From: Baffinella frigidus
Taxonomy: Eukaryota; Cryptophyceae; Cryptomonadales; Baffinellaceae
Direction: 5' to 3'
DNA length: 20,450 nt
Assembly (NCBI GenBank): GCA_026770585.1
Contig: MU646382.1
Span: 677,623-698,072 of the forward strand
Under the pieces are notes generated by a model. The model ran no database searches, had not been told where the DNA came from, and saw only the letters and a program-made list of their open reading frames with translations. Every line of letters begins with the position of its first letter. Within the stretch, counting starts at the first letter, position 1. Made by a program: the position numbers and the translations under genes. Positions 9,364 through 17,636 of this stretch are shown here, piece by piece.

Positions 9364-9620
9364 TGTCAGAGGCCGGGTCATGGGAACAGGGTCCCAAAGA
9401 CCACTTCGCTAAGTCAATTTCGCCTTGCAATCTGAAGTGGTCTTTGGCCCCAAAGACCACTTCGATATCCGCACCGACCTCTTCGGTTTAGTCAACCACG
9501 GTTCGAGAATGTTTGATATCGAAGTGGTCTTTAGGGCCAAAGACCACTTCAGATTGCAAGGCGAAATTGACTTAGCGAAGTGGTCTTTGGGACCCTGTTC
9601 CCATGACCCGGCCTCTGTCA
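9364..9620. mobile_element. Large near-perfect fold-back element
   Basis: Arms 9371-9469 and 9515-9613 pair over 99 bp with a single mismatch, around a 45-nt loop; weaker pairing extends to 9364 and 9620. Each arm contains caaagaccacttc twice. There is no intact coding sequence; the ORFs here are mirror images of the arms. Confidence 0.92.
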
Positions 9621-10887
9621 AGAGTGGAGAGCCTGGCTGATAAAAGGAGCAGGAGAGAGCAGAGGGGCGTAAGGGCAGGGGACGCACCGTCCTCCTCGTC
9701 CGAGAAGGTCGGACGGTACAGGGATGTAGGTTCCGGCAAGGGGGTCTATCTCCTATCCGGGAGGTAACCTGGAGCAGACGGTTGGTCGAGTCCCGCCTGT
9801 CTTCCTTCTCCGCCGACACGAGCCTGGACCCAGAGGTGCACTTCAGCCACGCTTGGCATTAAAAAGTCTGCAGAATCCCCCCGCGGCTGCTGCTTCGCTG
9901 GGTCGGTGAGTGCGGGTGCAATTCGCCTCGGGTGGGGTGGGTGGCTACAGCCTAGGCGTCTCTGCGGGCGCATTCTCGCGAAGCTTGAACTCAGGGAGCG
10001 GCGCAGAGAAGTCGGCGTTCCCACTCAGATTGCGCACGAGCTGAGGCGAGGGTGCGGTCCCAGCGGGAGATGTGGAGATGGACGTCGGACGCGACGGTGA
10101 GTACGTCGGTCGGCCCGGCGTCATTGACCTGAGGTGGGCAAGGTGGGAAGGCGTTCGCCGCTGCAGGGGGGACGAAGCGGTCGGATCCAGCACGCCTCGT
10201 GCACGGTCCAGCACACCACTGACACGTGCCCCCCTCTCTCCCCATTGCTGGACGGTCGCATCCACTGGCGACTCATCCAACATCTTCCCGCGCACCCCCA
10301 CTTCCACCGACAGGCCCGGAGGCATCCCGGTCTGCATCGTAATGATCCCAGCAGTCCACCTGTGGTTTCTTCAACTGCGCTTCGTGTCCACACACAACTG
10401 CACTTCTTAACACGCGTTGCGAGCGGCCGCAGTTTCAAGGGACGTTCATGCCTCCCCTGAGAAGCGTACGTGGCAGCAGCAGGCCCGAATATCCGGGGAA
10501 AACGTGACCAATTCCCGGTGATTATTTTTAAAAATATTATTGCGCCCAGCAACAGTTCCAATTACCAACACTTTTAACGTGTTTCCCGGGTAGAATCAAC
10601 TTTACTTGAAATTCGTGTAGTAAAACAATCTGACCTGTCGGGCAAACGTGTTCTGCGTAGCTTTTAAGGGAGTCACCGGGAGAGCCTTGTGGCTGGCAAG
10701 GCAAAGTCACTTCGCGTTCAATGTTAATTATGCAGCCCGATCGGTACCAATTCCGCCATGGGCATCTCCCCTTGAACGCGCCCTTGCTTGGGGATGGCAT
10801 GGGCTGACACCGATTATCCTATTTAACAAGTCGGGATTAACGGAATTAACGGCACACTAGCGGGATTTTCGGAATTATTGTCGCAAT
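9621..10887. other. Largest low-repeat stretch, no gene recognised
   Basis: 9621-10470 is GC-rich and without visible repeats; 10490-10860 is AT-richer, with tatttttaaaaatattattg, a lone M3-like arm and cgggattaacggaattaacg-type short repeats. Exons of an unrecognised gene could be present. Confidence 0.4.
9945..10337 (-). CDS. Weak candidate: Ser/Pro-rich 130-residue ORF
   Basis: This is the least repetitive open frame in the left part of the window. It contains RPTYSPSRPTSISTSPAGTA and looks disordered; no domain is recognised. Open frames of similar length exist on the other strand, so chance in GC-rich DNA is the main alternative. Confidence 0.15.
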   Translation of the reverse strand: MQTGMPPGLSVEVGVRGKMLDESPVDATVQQWGERGARVSGVLDRARGVLDPTASSPLQRRTPSHLAHLRSMTPGRPTYSPSRPTSISTSPAGTAPSPQLVRNLSGNADFSAPLPEFKLRENAPAETPRL

Positions 10888-11013
10888 CCTTATCCGTGCG
10901 AGCTCGCAGGAACCCCCCCCTATGTCCCTACGGGTTGCCTGTAGACCGTAGGGTCGTAGATCTTGTCGCTCAAGGGCTACTCAAAATCCCTTCGAAGTCC
11001 GCTGTGTGGTAGC
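10888..11013. repeat. Dispersed repeat D1, copy 2
   Basis: cttatccgtgcgagc, ccccctatgtccctac, gaccgtagggtc, aatcccttcgaagtccgctg. Confidence 0.75.
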
Positions 11014-11016
11014 CGG

Positions 11017-11131
11017 TTTCTGCTGCGATCCTCTGCACCGGGGGGGGCTGATGTGATCTACAAGGAAGCATGGCTTTTCTGCAGATAAGCTCTGGTGTCC
11101 GCCCATGGTGGGAGTTAAAAGAACCTAAAGA
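11017..11131 (-). repeat. Dispersed repeat D2, inverted to 12538-12645
   Basis: ctgctgcgatcctctgcacc and ggaagcatggcttttctgca match the reverse complement of 12538-12645. Confidence 0.85.
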
Positions 11132-11429
11132 AACTCAAGAATCCGAAAGGAAGAATGTTTTTTTGCAAACCCAAGGAAGATTTTTTTTTGCAGAACAGGA
11201 CATGTTCAGTAAATTTCATGTAGATAAAGCTCCAATAGGAGTGGGAGGAAATGAATGGCAAGAAAAAGGATTCCGGGGAGTGGTTGCAGTCCGCCGTGAC
11301 TTCAGTCTTTGTCATCGCAAACCCAAGTAATCCAAATTCTTTTACTAGCATAAACGTAAGCCGGAGATTCTTTGTCTTTCTCACAGGGACCGGCCAGTCC
11401 TCGTGTGGGACATGTCCGGTATCCCCCCC

Positions 11430-12153
11430 TCGAACCCCTAAACCCTGATGCCTAACACTTTCAAACATGGATCGTAAACCCTCGATCCTAACCCCTGAAT
11501 TATGTGGTTGGGGACAGTCGTGAACCATAAACCCTGAACCCTACACCCTGAACACTAAACAGTAAACACTAAACAGTAAACACTAAACACTAAACACTAA
11601 ACACTAAACACTAGACACTACAGGGGTACCTCGCTCACAAGAAACCGCCTCCTTCTAGGACCCTACAGTAGGCCTATGCTTAGGGCTCTATGGTGGTCCT
11701 AGGGAGGGTGGCGGTTTCTTATGAGCGAGGTACCCCTGTAGACGCTACAGCCTAAGCCATGGAACTTGGCGCGAGGATGGTCGCAAACCCTGAATCCTGC
11801 ACCCTTAATCCTAAACTCTAAACACTAAACACTAAAAACTAAAACCTAGACCCAGAACCCTAAACCCTAAACCCTAAACCCTAAACCCTAAATCCTAAAT
11901 CCGGATAGGCATCAGGGTTTAGGGGTTCGAGAACCCCTAAAACCTCAACCCCAACTCCTAAACCCTAAACCCTAAGCCCTGAAACCTGAACCCTCATCCC
12001 CAATCCCGAAACTCTAAACCCTGCTGCCTAAACCCTAAACCCTACACCCGAAACCGTACACCCTAAACCCTAAACCCTAAACCCTACACCCTAAACCCTA
12101 AACCCTAAACCCCAAACCCTAAGCCCTGGACCCCAAACTCTTAACCCTCAACC

Positions 12154-12190
<37 letters not shown>

Positions 12191-12412
12191 GAACGCTAAA
12201 CACTAGACCCTAGGAACGCTAGACCCTAGACCCTAGACCCTAAACCCTAGACCCTAAACCCTCAAGACCCTACACTCTAAATCCTAAACCCTGAATCCTA
12301 GACCCTAAACCCTAGGCCCTAAACCCCAAACCCTAAACCTTAAACCCTACACCCTACACCCTGCACCATACACCCTAAACCCTAAACCCTAAACCCCTGA
12401 ACCTTAAACCCG
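11430..12412 (-). repeat. Interstitial telomere-like block, CCCTAAA on + strand
   Basis: Degenerate ccctaaa units, with an aacact variant section at 11540-11618, interrupted by M2 copy 5 and a short unique piece at 11741-11800. Its orientation is opposite to the 7973-8978 block. Confidence 0.93.
11619..11740. mobile_element. M2 element, copy 5, inside telomere-like repeats
   Basis: TA-flanked, both ends intact, inserted within the CCCTAAA-like array. Confidence 0.93.
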
Positions 12413-12537
12413 TTGGCCTGGTCAGCCCCCCGTTCAAGACCAGGAACTCAGATCCATTCACTCGGGAAGGGCCCCCTTCCTGGCCCCTCGCGCTATCTCG
12501 AGAAGGGCCCCCTGGCGCCATTCTGGCCCCTTTAGGT

Positions 12538-12645
12538 CCTTTAGGTTCTTCGAGCTCCCAACATAGGCGGACACCGGAACTTGTTCTGCAGAAAAGCCAT
12601 GCTTCCTTCCGGATCACATTCAGCCCCCCCCCCGGTGCAGAGGAT
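12538..12645 (+). repeat. Dispersed repeat D2, second copy
   Basis: Contains caacataggcggacaccgga and gttctgcagaaaagccatgc. Partial copies are at 4289-4361 and about 5516-5554. Confidence 0.85.
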
Positions 12646-12833
12646 CGCGGCAGACATGCACTCCCCCACACAGAGGCTAGGGTTCATCACTCACGACGAG
12701 AGCCAGGACGAGAGGGGGGTGTTGGCGAAGGCGCGCTGCCACACGCAGAAGGGAACGTGCGTTTATTACAGATCGAACCCAACGTTGCCACCAGGTATCC
12801 CCTTCTGTTGAGGCCGTGTAAGTCTAAGGACCC

Positions 12834-12960
12834 TACAGGGGTACCTCGCTCATAAGAAAGCGCACCCCCCCTAGGACCACCGTAGGGCCCTCTAGGCATA
12901 GCCCTACTGTAGGGTCCTAGCTAGGGGGGGGTGCTTTCTTATGAGCGAGGTACCCCTGTA
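12834..12960. mobile_element. M2 element, copy 6
   Basis: TA-flanked, both ends intact; the core is in reverse orientation relative to copy 5 (gggccctctaggcatagccc). Confidence 0.92.
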
Positions 12961-13027
12961 GCGGCCCACGGCACCATGAAGGGTACATGTAGTGGTGTAC
13001 GACTACAAGGTGGTGTACACGTAAGAC

Positions 13028-13153
13028 TACAGGCCCGTTGTACCTCGCTCACAAGAAAACGCATCGCCCTAGGACCCTACAGTAGGCCTATGCCTAGGGC
13101 CCTGTGGTTGTCCTAGGGGGTGGGCGCTTTCTCATGAGCGAGGTACCCCTGTA
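13028..13153. mobile_element. M2 element, copy 7
   Basis: The right end is intact (gagcgaggtacccctgta); the left end carries a 4-6 base insertion (caggcccgttgtacctcgct). It lies 67 bp from copy 6, with gtaagactac on both sides. Confidence 0.85.
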
Positions 13154-13452
13154 AGACTACACGCCGGTTGCAGCAGGGAACTCCCGCGCCCCGAGACGTC
13201 CGTGACCGCCTGTCGCGACAGCCCGGGCCCCCAAACCGTTTCGCTCAAGGGACCGCAAGATCGGTGGTCCCCGAAACGAGGCGAGTCACCGAGACTCAAA
13301 ACCTGAAGGAGGCCAATCGGGCAACCGCCGTGTAATCGTGAAATACATGTACTCTCAGTGCCAGACCGACCAATCCTCCTGAGGGGATACATGGGAGACT
13401 ACAAGCCTGTTGCAGCAGCGAACTCCCGCGCCCCGAGTCGTCCATGACCGCC
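13154..13452. repeat. Duplicated segment, copies 240 bp apart
   Basis: 13154-13212 and 13394-13452 share gttgcagcag, gaactcccgcgccccgag and tgaccgcctg, about 88% identical. Confidence 0.85.
13335..13396. repeat. Dispersed repeat, inverted partner of 1378-1440
   Basis: Contains gtactctcagtgccagaccg and accaatcctcctgag. Confidence 0.85.
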
Positions 13453-13465
13453 TGAGTCGAAGCTC

Positions 13466-13590
13466 CGAATCCTGCCAGGACGAGACTGTTACGAGAAGAA
13501 GATACAATGCGTTGAGCTGTCACGCGAAGAAGATACAACGCGTTGATTACGGATCGAAACCGAATCCTGCCAGGACACACCGGTCACGAG
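13466..13590. repeat. Nested short direct repeats
   Basis: ccgaatcctgccaggac occurs at about 13468 and 13559; gaagaagatacaaYgcgttga occurs at 13496 and 13527. Confidence 0.8.
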
Positions 13591-13646
13591 AGTCCATCTC
13601 CCTAGGGGTGTTCCTACGGATACGGTGACGGAAAGTCGGTGGATTA

Positions 13647-13726
13647 GGCCCTTTAGGTCCTTTAGGTCCTTTAGGTCCTCTAGGTCCTTTAGGTCCTCTA
13701 GGTCCTCTAGGTCCTTTAGGTCCTTG
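13647..13726. repeat. 9-bp tandem repeat (ctYtaggtc)n
   Basis: About nine units of ctttaggtc or ctctaggtc. Because the period is a multiple of three, both strands read as low-complexity ORFs (collagen-like GPK/GPR on the minus strand), which are not genes. Confidence 0.95.
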
Positions 13727-13819
13727 AGTCGAGACTCGCACTTTGTTGACTGCTGCGGGCAGGTTTGCACCGGGGGAATAACTGGACCGGGCAGGGTTGG
13801 AGCAAGTCTCCTGGCCCTG

Positions 13820-13941
13820 TACAGGGGTACCTCGCTCATAAGAAAACACCTCCCTAGGGGACCCTACAGTAGGTCTATGCCTAGGGCCCTATGGTGGCCC
13901 TAGGGGGGGGGGGGGGTTCTTATGAGCGAGGTGCCCCTGTA
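13820..13941. mobile_element. M2 element, copy 8
   Basis: TA-flanked, ends caggggtacctcgctcataa and gagcgaggtgcccctg. Confidence 0.92.
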
Positions 13942-13965
13942 CCCGCTTACCTCTGCAGCCAATCC

Positions 13966-14000
13966 ATGTATTCGCGAGTAAGCCCTGTAGCTAGTACCGT
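13966..14000. repeat. Left arm of a widely spaced inverted repeat
   Basis: gtattcgcgagtaagccctg...gctagtaccgta is the reverse complement of 14931-14964, about 930 bp away. Confidence 0.85.
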
Positions 14001-14103
14001 ATCCCTTAAGTGGCGAGTAGGCTCATACGCCCTACGGTAGGGCCCTAGGACCTGCCTAGGGCGAGTTAGGGCGAATATTCGCCCGTCCACCACTTAAGGG
14101 ATA
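14000..14103. mobile_element. M1 element, copy 4
   Basis: TA-flanked and inserted directly beside the left arm of the 13966/14931 inverted repeat, whose right arm lacks the insertion at this TA. Confidence 0.88.
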
Positions 14104-14189
14104 GCCAGGAACGATTAATGTAATTAGTCAACAGTCCGGACTGTGCCGGTGAGGTCGAGGTCGAATGATTTTGTGGAGAGTGTGCGAAT

Positions 14190-14316
14190 CTGTACCGAGG
14201 CGGGCTCTTCTTAAGGTTCATAGATCACTTGTCTTCAGGTTTGAGAGCAATAAAGAATCACTTGTCTCCAGTTTTTAGAGTAATCAAGAAAAAGAAGGAG
14301 AAGGAGAAGAAGAAGA
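14190..14316 (+). mobile_element. R family retroelement, copy 3
   Basis: Flanked by the perfect 13-bp repeat agagtgtgcgaat (14177-14189, 14317-14329). It starts near gaggcgggctcttcttaagg and ends in an AAG-rich purine tail that directly meets the right repeat. Confidence 0.8.
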
Positions 14317-14328
14317 AGAGTGTGCGAA

Positions 14329-14374
14329 TACTGAGAAGACAATCCTTCGCCTTGACCACTCGGCCAACCGTGCA
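14329..14374 (-). repeat. tRNA-Leu/Ser-like 5' half, not a functional tRNA
   Basis: On the minus strand the sequence gcacggttggccgagtggtc has an internal-promoter A box (TGGCCGAGTGG, 14356-14366) and a D-stem GCC/GGC. The anticodon and T arms do not fold, and the R element copy 3 lies directly downstream. Probably a SINE head or decayed tRNA. Confidence 0.4.
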
Positions 14375-14549
14375 GATTGACTCCGTGACCAAAAGGAACA
14401 TGGAGACACACCGGTCTCAGGGGAGTATATCTTCTCTCAAATACTGAGGGCACGCCAACCACGTCCTCGGAGAGGGTGAGAAAAGGGTCGGGTCATGCAG
14501 GCAGCTTCAAGTCGGGTTCTCATCCGAGTCTGCAGGGGTTACTCGCGAC

Positions 14550-14669
14550 TACAGGGTTACCTCGCTTCTTATATAAGGAGGCGCCCCTAGGACCCTATAG
14601 TAGGCATATATAGCCCTACGGTGGTCCTGCGGGAGGGGGGCGGCTCCTTAAGAGTGAGGTACCTCTGTA
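14550..14669. mobile_element. M2 element, copy 9, diverged
   Basis: The left end reads cagggttacctcgcttctta and the right end gagtgaggtacctctg; TA-flanked, core degraded but recognisable (gaccctatagtaggc). Confidence 0.8.
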
Positions 14670-14875
14670 AGGACATGCACCGCCCTACGGTCCTAGTGGG
14701 CTTGTTCCCAGGAGCATATAACCTCCTAGAGACGGAACCAGGGTCCGAGGGACATAAGGTGTGTCTACCGTATTTGATCATAATCATCCCAGGGACATTT
14801 CAATTCCCGGGGAGGACGGGGGGTGCGGGGCGTTTTCATTAGAGATTGACTGCGGGGGGGGGGGGGGCATATGGG

Positions 14876-14933
14876 TAAAGAAGATTTACATGGTTGAGTA
14901 TGTGGGTAAGGAATATTTACATAGTTAAGTACG
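14876..14933. repeat. Two-unit tandem repeat, about 29 bp
   Basis: gggtaaagaagatttacatg and gggtaaggaatatttacata start the two units. Confidence 0.75.
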
Positions 14934-14964
14934 GTACTAGCTACAAGGGTTACTCGCGAATAGA
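14931..14964. repeat. Right arm of the 13966 inverted repeat
   Basis: acggtactagctacaagggt tactcgcgaata; it lacks the M1 insertion found beside the left arm. Confidence 0.85.
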
Positions 14965-14969
14965 GGGAT

Positions 14970-15079
14970 TGGCTGCAGCGGTAGACGGGTACAAATGCGA
15001 GAGAAAATACAGGGGTGGTCAGCAGAGGTAGGCGGGTACATGTGCGAGAGCGAAAACAGGGATTGTCAGCAGAGGTAGG
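14970..15079. repeat. Tandem repeat, about 47 bp, echoing a centrin-like exon end
   Basis: Units begin cagcNgtagRcgggtaca at 14976, 15021 and, partly, 15069. Bases 15027-15051 match 15345-15369, the end and donor of the fourth centrin-like exon, at 24 of 25 positions; 14980-15003 is a more diverged copy. Confidence 0.85.
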
Positions 15080-15209
15080 ATGGCCTTCCGTGGGGTCCTA
15101 GGATTATTCACTTGTGGAATATTCACGAAATCCCTTGGTAGTCCGTTGTGCGGCCACACGAGAACGCTAGAGGGGCCCATTTAAAACCGATGTGCTCTTA
15201 AAACTGGGC

Positions 15210-15236
15210 ATTTGTGTAGTAACTTTTGTTGATTGG
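15210..15236. repeat. M3 arm fragment
   Basis: tttgtgtagtaacttttgtt is a single M3 arm. Similar lone arms occur at about 10611-10628 (ttcgtgtagtaaaac) and 19540-19563 (tgtgtagtaattttcgttgc). Confidence 0.6.
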
Positions 15237-15357
15237 TCACGTAACCCTGCATATATTGCACAGTCACGAGGTTGGAACACCCTATCCTGGTACAAATATT
15301 TACAACCCCACATATAAAGAGGATCCTCCAGCATTCTCGAGTGGGGTAGGCGGGTAC

Positions 15358-16887
15358 ATGTGGGAGAGCTCCTCATCGGCGGCAGGCGTCCCGTATAGTC
15401 TCCGCGTCACTCGCCGCAGGTCCCCCGCATCCACGAACCTGCAAAGGAGAAGCGATTTTGTTGAACTTATGACTTGCCTCACTCGAAATGAGGTTTGACG
15501 ATCCTGCAAAGTCCGAGGGTGCGTTGAAGTGGGAATCGCACGGCCGCAACGAATTACCTCCCGCTTCCCCGAACCTTCAAGCAAATACCGAGAGAGTGCA
15601 CGGGAGTGAGAATCACACGGCCGCAACGAATTCTTTCGCGAGGAGGCTGTGTGGAAGCGGGGCCTAGAGGGAGGTCACACGGCAACGAACGTGAAGTGAA
15701 AGGCTCCAATTCCCGCCCGGGTCAACGCGATTGGACAGGTTGTGCCTCGCTTGAAAGAGTGAGACGCATCAGGAAGCCCAAGGCCCGCCGAACAAGGCGC
15801 ACCGCATTTCGCAGCCCACGGCCGGTGCGTACCACTTAGCAGCCACCGGTGCCTTTCTCGCCCGAATTTCCGGGCGAGATTTGCTGACTGGTGGCGTGTT
15901 TCCCGGGTGAGAATCAAATGTGGACAGATCCCCGAAGTCAAAGGTGTCTGCTTAGTGGTTACTACTCGATGCCATGCGGCAGGTGTATCTCGAGGAAATA
16001 GAGGGTATGTCTCGAGGAGGGACGCTCGGAGGAGGTAATGTCACAAGCTAACGCCAGCGGGCCTCTTAGCCTACGGTAGGAACCCCCCCTCCTCCTACAA
16101 CGTTTAAAACAAAAAGACTTTTAAAAGTCGTAGGAGGGGGGCTCCCTACCGTAGGCAATCCGTAGGCTCCAAGTACCTCGCTGGCGTTAGCTTTTTGCAT
16201 GAGAGGGGGCAGACCCCTTGCCCTGCGTGTCGAAGATGGCCATGTCAGCCTGCAGCTGCTCCTCCTGGCTCCGCCTCTTGAGAAACCGCATCGCCTGTTT
16301 CGCGGCTCGTGCTCACGACGGGGAAACGTCTCAACTGGCACCGACGGTCTTTCAAACGTCTGAGGGTGAGCGTCGGGTCAAAGTACGCGGCACCGCGACT
16401 GCATCGCGTGCTCGCGGTGAGGGTCGCTGGCCCAGCTGATGGGGAAATGTTACCCCGGCTGAGAGGTGTGGGGGGGTGCTAAATTACCACGGCTGTGAAG
16501 TCAGCGCGCGAGATCCGGTCCTCCGATGAGTTGGAGCAGCACTGCTCCATGGCCTGGCAGAGCGGCGGGATCAGGCACAGCCGCCAATGGTGGTGTGTTG
16601 CGGGTGCTTCGCATGGCTGCAGTGGTTTAGGCTGACTTGAACCCCGAAGACCCACTCACCTGGAGCAATTCACGTTTTGTGACCGCCATTCCCATCCCCT
16701 TGATCGCTGCCTTGGCACCGTAGTAGTCTATGGAGCCAGCAGGGTTATCCTCCAGAACGGCAAACGCGGCGTAGATTACGGCCTCCTCCTCGAGCGTTGG
16801 GGGGAGCAGGGCTGCGAGCCCCGGGCGCTTGGCGCGCTCAGTCGCCGCCGCCTGCGTACCGTGCTCTCTGTCCGAGCCCTGCACCAT
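15358..16887 (-). CDS. Divergent centrin-like EF-hand protein, 4 exons, incomplete
   Basis: Centrins are four-EF-hand proteins of basal bodies and centrosomes. Proposed exons on the minus strand: 16887-16660, 16553-16488, 16294-16215, 15438-15358, with phases 0, 0, 2 and an open phase-2 end. Donors are GTGAGT (perfect), GTAATT, GTCTGC (weak) and GTACCC. The joined protein aligns to centrin nearly without gaps: LEEEAVIYAAFAVLEDNPAG with SIDYYGAKAAIKGMG (EF1), MEQCCSNSSEDRISRADFTA (EF2), MRFLKRRSQEEQLQADMAIF then DTQGKGFVDAGDL (EF3), and LRRVTRRLYGTPAADEELSH. Loop residues are degenerate: EF1 has Gly and EF3 has Asp at position 12, EF2 lacks the first Asp, so calcium binding is probably weak or lost. 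EF4 was not found to the left. The ATG at 16887 is the only one upstream of EF1 in this frame, but the frame stays open to about 17045, so a further 5' exon is possible. A calmodulin-like protein is the alternative. Confidence 0.72.
15533..15634. repeat. Direct repeat in centrin-like intron
   Basis: gcacggccgcaacgaatt (15538) and acacggccgcaacgaatt (15615) recur; a third weaker cacacggcaacgaa is near 15676. Confidence 0.75.
15831..15961. mobile_element. M7-like element, copy 3, in centrin-like intron
   Basis: Shares only the ends (taccacttagcagccaccgg and gtctgcttagtggtta) and an inner hairpin (tctcgcccgaatttccgggc); the interior differs from copies 1 and 2. Confidence 0.7.
16046..16193. mobile_element. 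M4 inverted-repeat element, copy 1, in centrin-like intron
   Basis: Ends gctaacgccagc and gctggcgttagc; inner arms include cctacggtagg and a tttaaaagtcgtaggagg stem. The left arm has lost about 25 bases compared with copy 2. It lies just downstream of the third centrin-like exon. Confidence 0.88.
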
Positions 16888-17144
16888 CGCGCGGCGCGCA
16901 CGGTCCAACGTTCCAGCCGCGGCCAGAGTTCCGCACTCTGTGGTGCGCGCCGCGGGATAGTGGAGGAGGAGAGGAGGTGTCTCCCTTCCCGCCACCCTGC
17001 CTCTCGCTATCACTAAGCCATCCAGAACTGTACCCTTCCGAAACTAGACTTGGAAGTAGACCAAACGAGGGATGTAAATTTAGCCATTTTGTGGGTAGAT
17101 CGGTTCAAAATCGAACAAACGCCCCGCCGAAACCCAAAATTTAA
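16888..17144. promoter_or_regulatory. Intergenic stretch between two divergent genes, candidate bidirectional promoter
   Basis: The region lies between the centrin-like ATG and the PCMT leader frame. No TATA box or clear motif is recognised. Sequence 17030-17160 is AT-richer than its surroundings. Promoter role is inferred from gene orientation only. Confidence 0.3.
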
Positions 17145-17636
17145 AACCAAGATTTGAGAAAACCGTCTCCAGGAATCTCTTCGAGTGCAACAAGAGGCTC
17201 CCCCACGCGGCGGCCGCCGCTTCACCACTTCGAAGTCACCACGACCAGCAACACCTTCACTTCAACGGCGCCTGCGCGGGCGCTCCTCCTCCTCCTCCTC
17301 CTCAGCCTCTCGTTTAAGACGTTGGCATTCCGTGGGCTCACCATCCCGGTCGGAACAAAACCGGGCCGGGCTCTCGGCGCCTGCTGTTCGCTGCGCCCGC
17401 ATTCGACGCCAGGGGCGGGCAACCATCTGAAGAAGGCTGCGGCGCCTGCGCGGGCGCTCCTCCTCGGCCTCCTGCTCAACCTCTCCCCGGCAATCCCTGG
17501 GCTCACCATTTCCCCACCCTCCGGAACAAACCAGGCTCTCGGCCGCCTGCTGTTCGCAGGCGCGCCCGCATTCGGTGCCAGGGGTGGGCAAGCATTGGTG
17601 AAGAAGGCTGCGCGCCGTCCGCCTGCCCGATTCCTC
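17145..17636 (+). other. Open leader frame upstream of PCMT with duplicated hydrophobic targeting-like segment
   Basis: The PCMT frame is open from the TAA at 17142 to the ATG at 17637 but has no ATG of its own. It encodes two similar hydrophobic stretches, ARALLLLLLLSLSFKTLAFR and ARALLLGLLLNLSPAIPGL, each followed by a basic, Ala/Gly-rich tract; the second ends GAPAFGARGG. This resembles a signal peptide or bipartite plastid presequence. It comes from a tandem duplication (17268-17441 and 17442-17612); a 1-nt difference shifts the frame over part of copy 1. It could be a presequence whose ATG lies in an upstream exon, or 5' UTR that happens to be open. Confidence 0.4.
17268..17612 (+). repeat. 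Two-copy tandem duplication, about 172 bp per unit
   Basis: Unit 1 (17268-17441) and unit 2 (17442-17612) both start gcgcctgcgcgggcgctcct and end gaagaaggctgcg, with internal matches at ctcaccat, ggaacaaa, gctctcgg and gcccgcattcg. Unit 1 contains a (CTC)n run. Confidence 0.85.

Noticed and set aside
9206-9819. Overlapping ORFs on both strands with KDHF motifs
   Set aside because: They read through the two arms of fold-back elements and mirror each other.
13547-13849. Collagen-like GPK/GPR reading frame on the minus strand
   Set aside because: It is produced by the 9-bp tandem repeat 13647-13726; the opposite strand gives an equally long FRS-repeat frame.
14420-14462. Possible EF4 exon of the centrin-like gene (VPSVFERRY on the minus strand)
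   Set aside because: Length and loop residues do not fit an EF-hand and phase cannot be matched with confidence.
16066-16341. 91-residue minus-strand ORF over the third centrin-like exon
   Set aside because: It is in a different frame from the EF-hand exon and runs into the M4 element.
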